Source of the DNA: a virus
Reading direction: 5' to 3' (one strand)
Length of the DNA stretch: 21,264 nt
IMG/VR virus record: IMGVR_UViG_3300037246_002444
Coordinates: 1 to 21,264 of that record
Part shown: positions 21,220 through 21,264 of the stretch, piece by piece
How positions within the stretch are numbered: position 1 is the stretch's first letter
How the letters are laid out: the number at the start of each line of letters is the position of its first letter
The notes under the pieces: generated by a model
What the model saw: the letters and a program-made list of their open reading frames with translations, nothing else
Told to the model about the DNA's origin: nothing
Databases searched by the model: none
Made by a program: the position numbers and the translations under genes

Positions 21220-21264
21220 GCAAGGAGACCTACGAATACGCCAGCACTGCTGCCGGCAACAACT
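21216..21264 (+). CDS. Start of next structural protein, truncated by window end
   Basis: GTG 21216 overlaps the preceding TGA (GTGA), and GAGGGG lies about five bases upstream. The 16 visible codons give MSKETYEYASTAAGNN. The 'Y-E-Y-x-x-T-x-x-x-N-N' opening resembles N-termini of podovirus tail fibre or tail proteins, but too little is present for a firm call. It probably continues the ejection and tail cluster beyond the window. Confidence 0.6.
   Translation, partial: MSKETYEYASTAAGNN

Noticed and set aside
1-21264. CRISPR array, tRNA, rRNA or insertion sequence
   Set aside because: No regularly spaced repeats, cloverleaf-like sequence or transposase frame was recognised on either strand by eye.

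Overview
The window is GC-rich, densely packed bacteriophage DNA. It holds most of the head, packaging and tail module of a short-tailed (podovirus-type) virus. Portal, scaffold, capsid, adaptor and nozzle-type tail genes follow each other closely. No tape-measure, sheath or long-tail genes are seen. Genes are mostly joined by ATGA, GTGA or TGATG overlaps, no RNA gene was recognised, and there is almost no non-coding space. The host is not named by any gene, but one phage protein ends in what looks like a PEP-CTERM sorting signal. That would suit a Gram-negative host with an exosortase.

Left end (1-1403, plus strand): the end of a virion-like gene is followed by a 31-residue Lys-rich miniprotein. 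Next comes a small helical-hairpin protein resembling the Acb2/Tad1 cyclic-nucleotide sponges, then an exported protein with a C-terminal PEP-CTERM-like signal. Region 1255-2747 (minus strand): five small genes lie in one overlapping operon. In transcription order they are a CxxC/HxxxC zinc protein, a charged coiled-coil protein, a four-Cys protein, a Tat-signal protein and a membrane protein. The last overlaps the PEP-CTERM gene tail-to-tail by 149 bases.

A compact divergent promoter region (2748-2795) separates this operon from the rightward genes. Both predicted transcripts would begin at or next to their start codons. Rightward, a ribbon-helix-helix protein and an XRE-type HTH protein (likely regulators) come first. 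They are followed by a putative small terminase, the large terminase, a coiled-coil protein, the portal, two small proteins, the scaffold and an SU10-type major capsid protein. A very strong hairpin follows the capsid gene, then three small beta-rich, decoration-like proteins.

The tail part runs: a conserved unknown protein, an SU10-type adaptor, a nozzle-like protein, a small beta protein, a GNAT-like acetyltransferase, a virion protein with an S74 autochaperone, an internal-virion-like protein, and a 1429-residue ejection/polyvalent protein. This last protein appears to carry an embedded ADP-ribosyltransferase-like domain. A further gene starts at the right edge. No integrase, replication, RNA polymerase or recognisable endolysin gene lies in the window, so lifestyle cannot be decided. 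The items most worth a second look are the PEP-CTERM-like phage protein, the ART-like domain in the ejection protein, the Acb2-like gene, and the leaderless divergent promoter.
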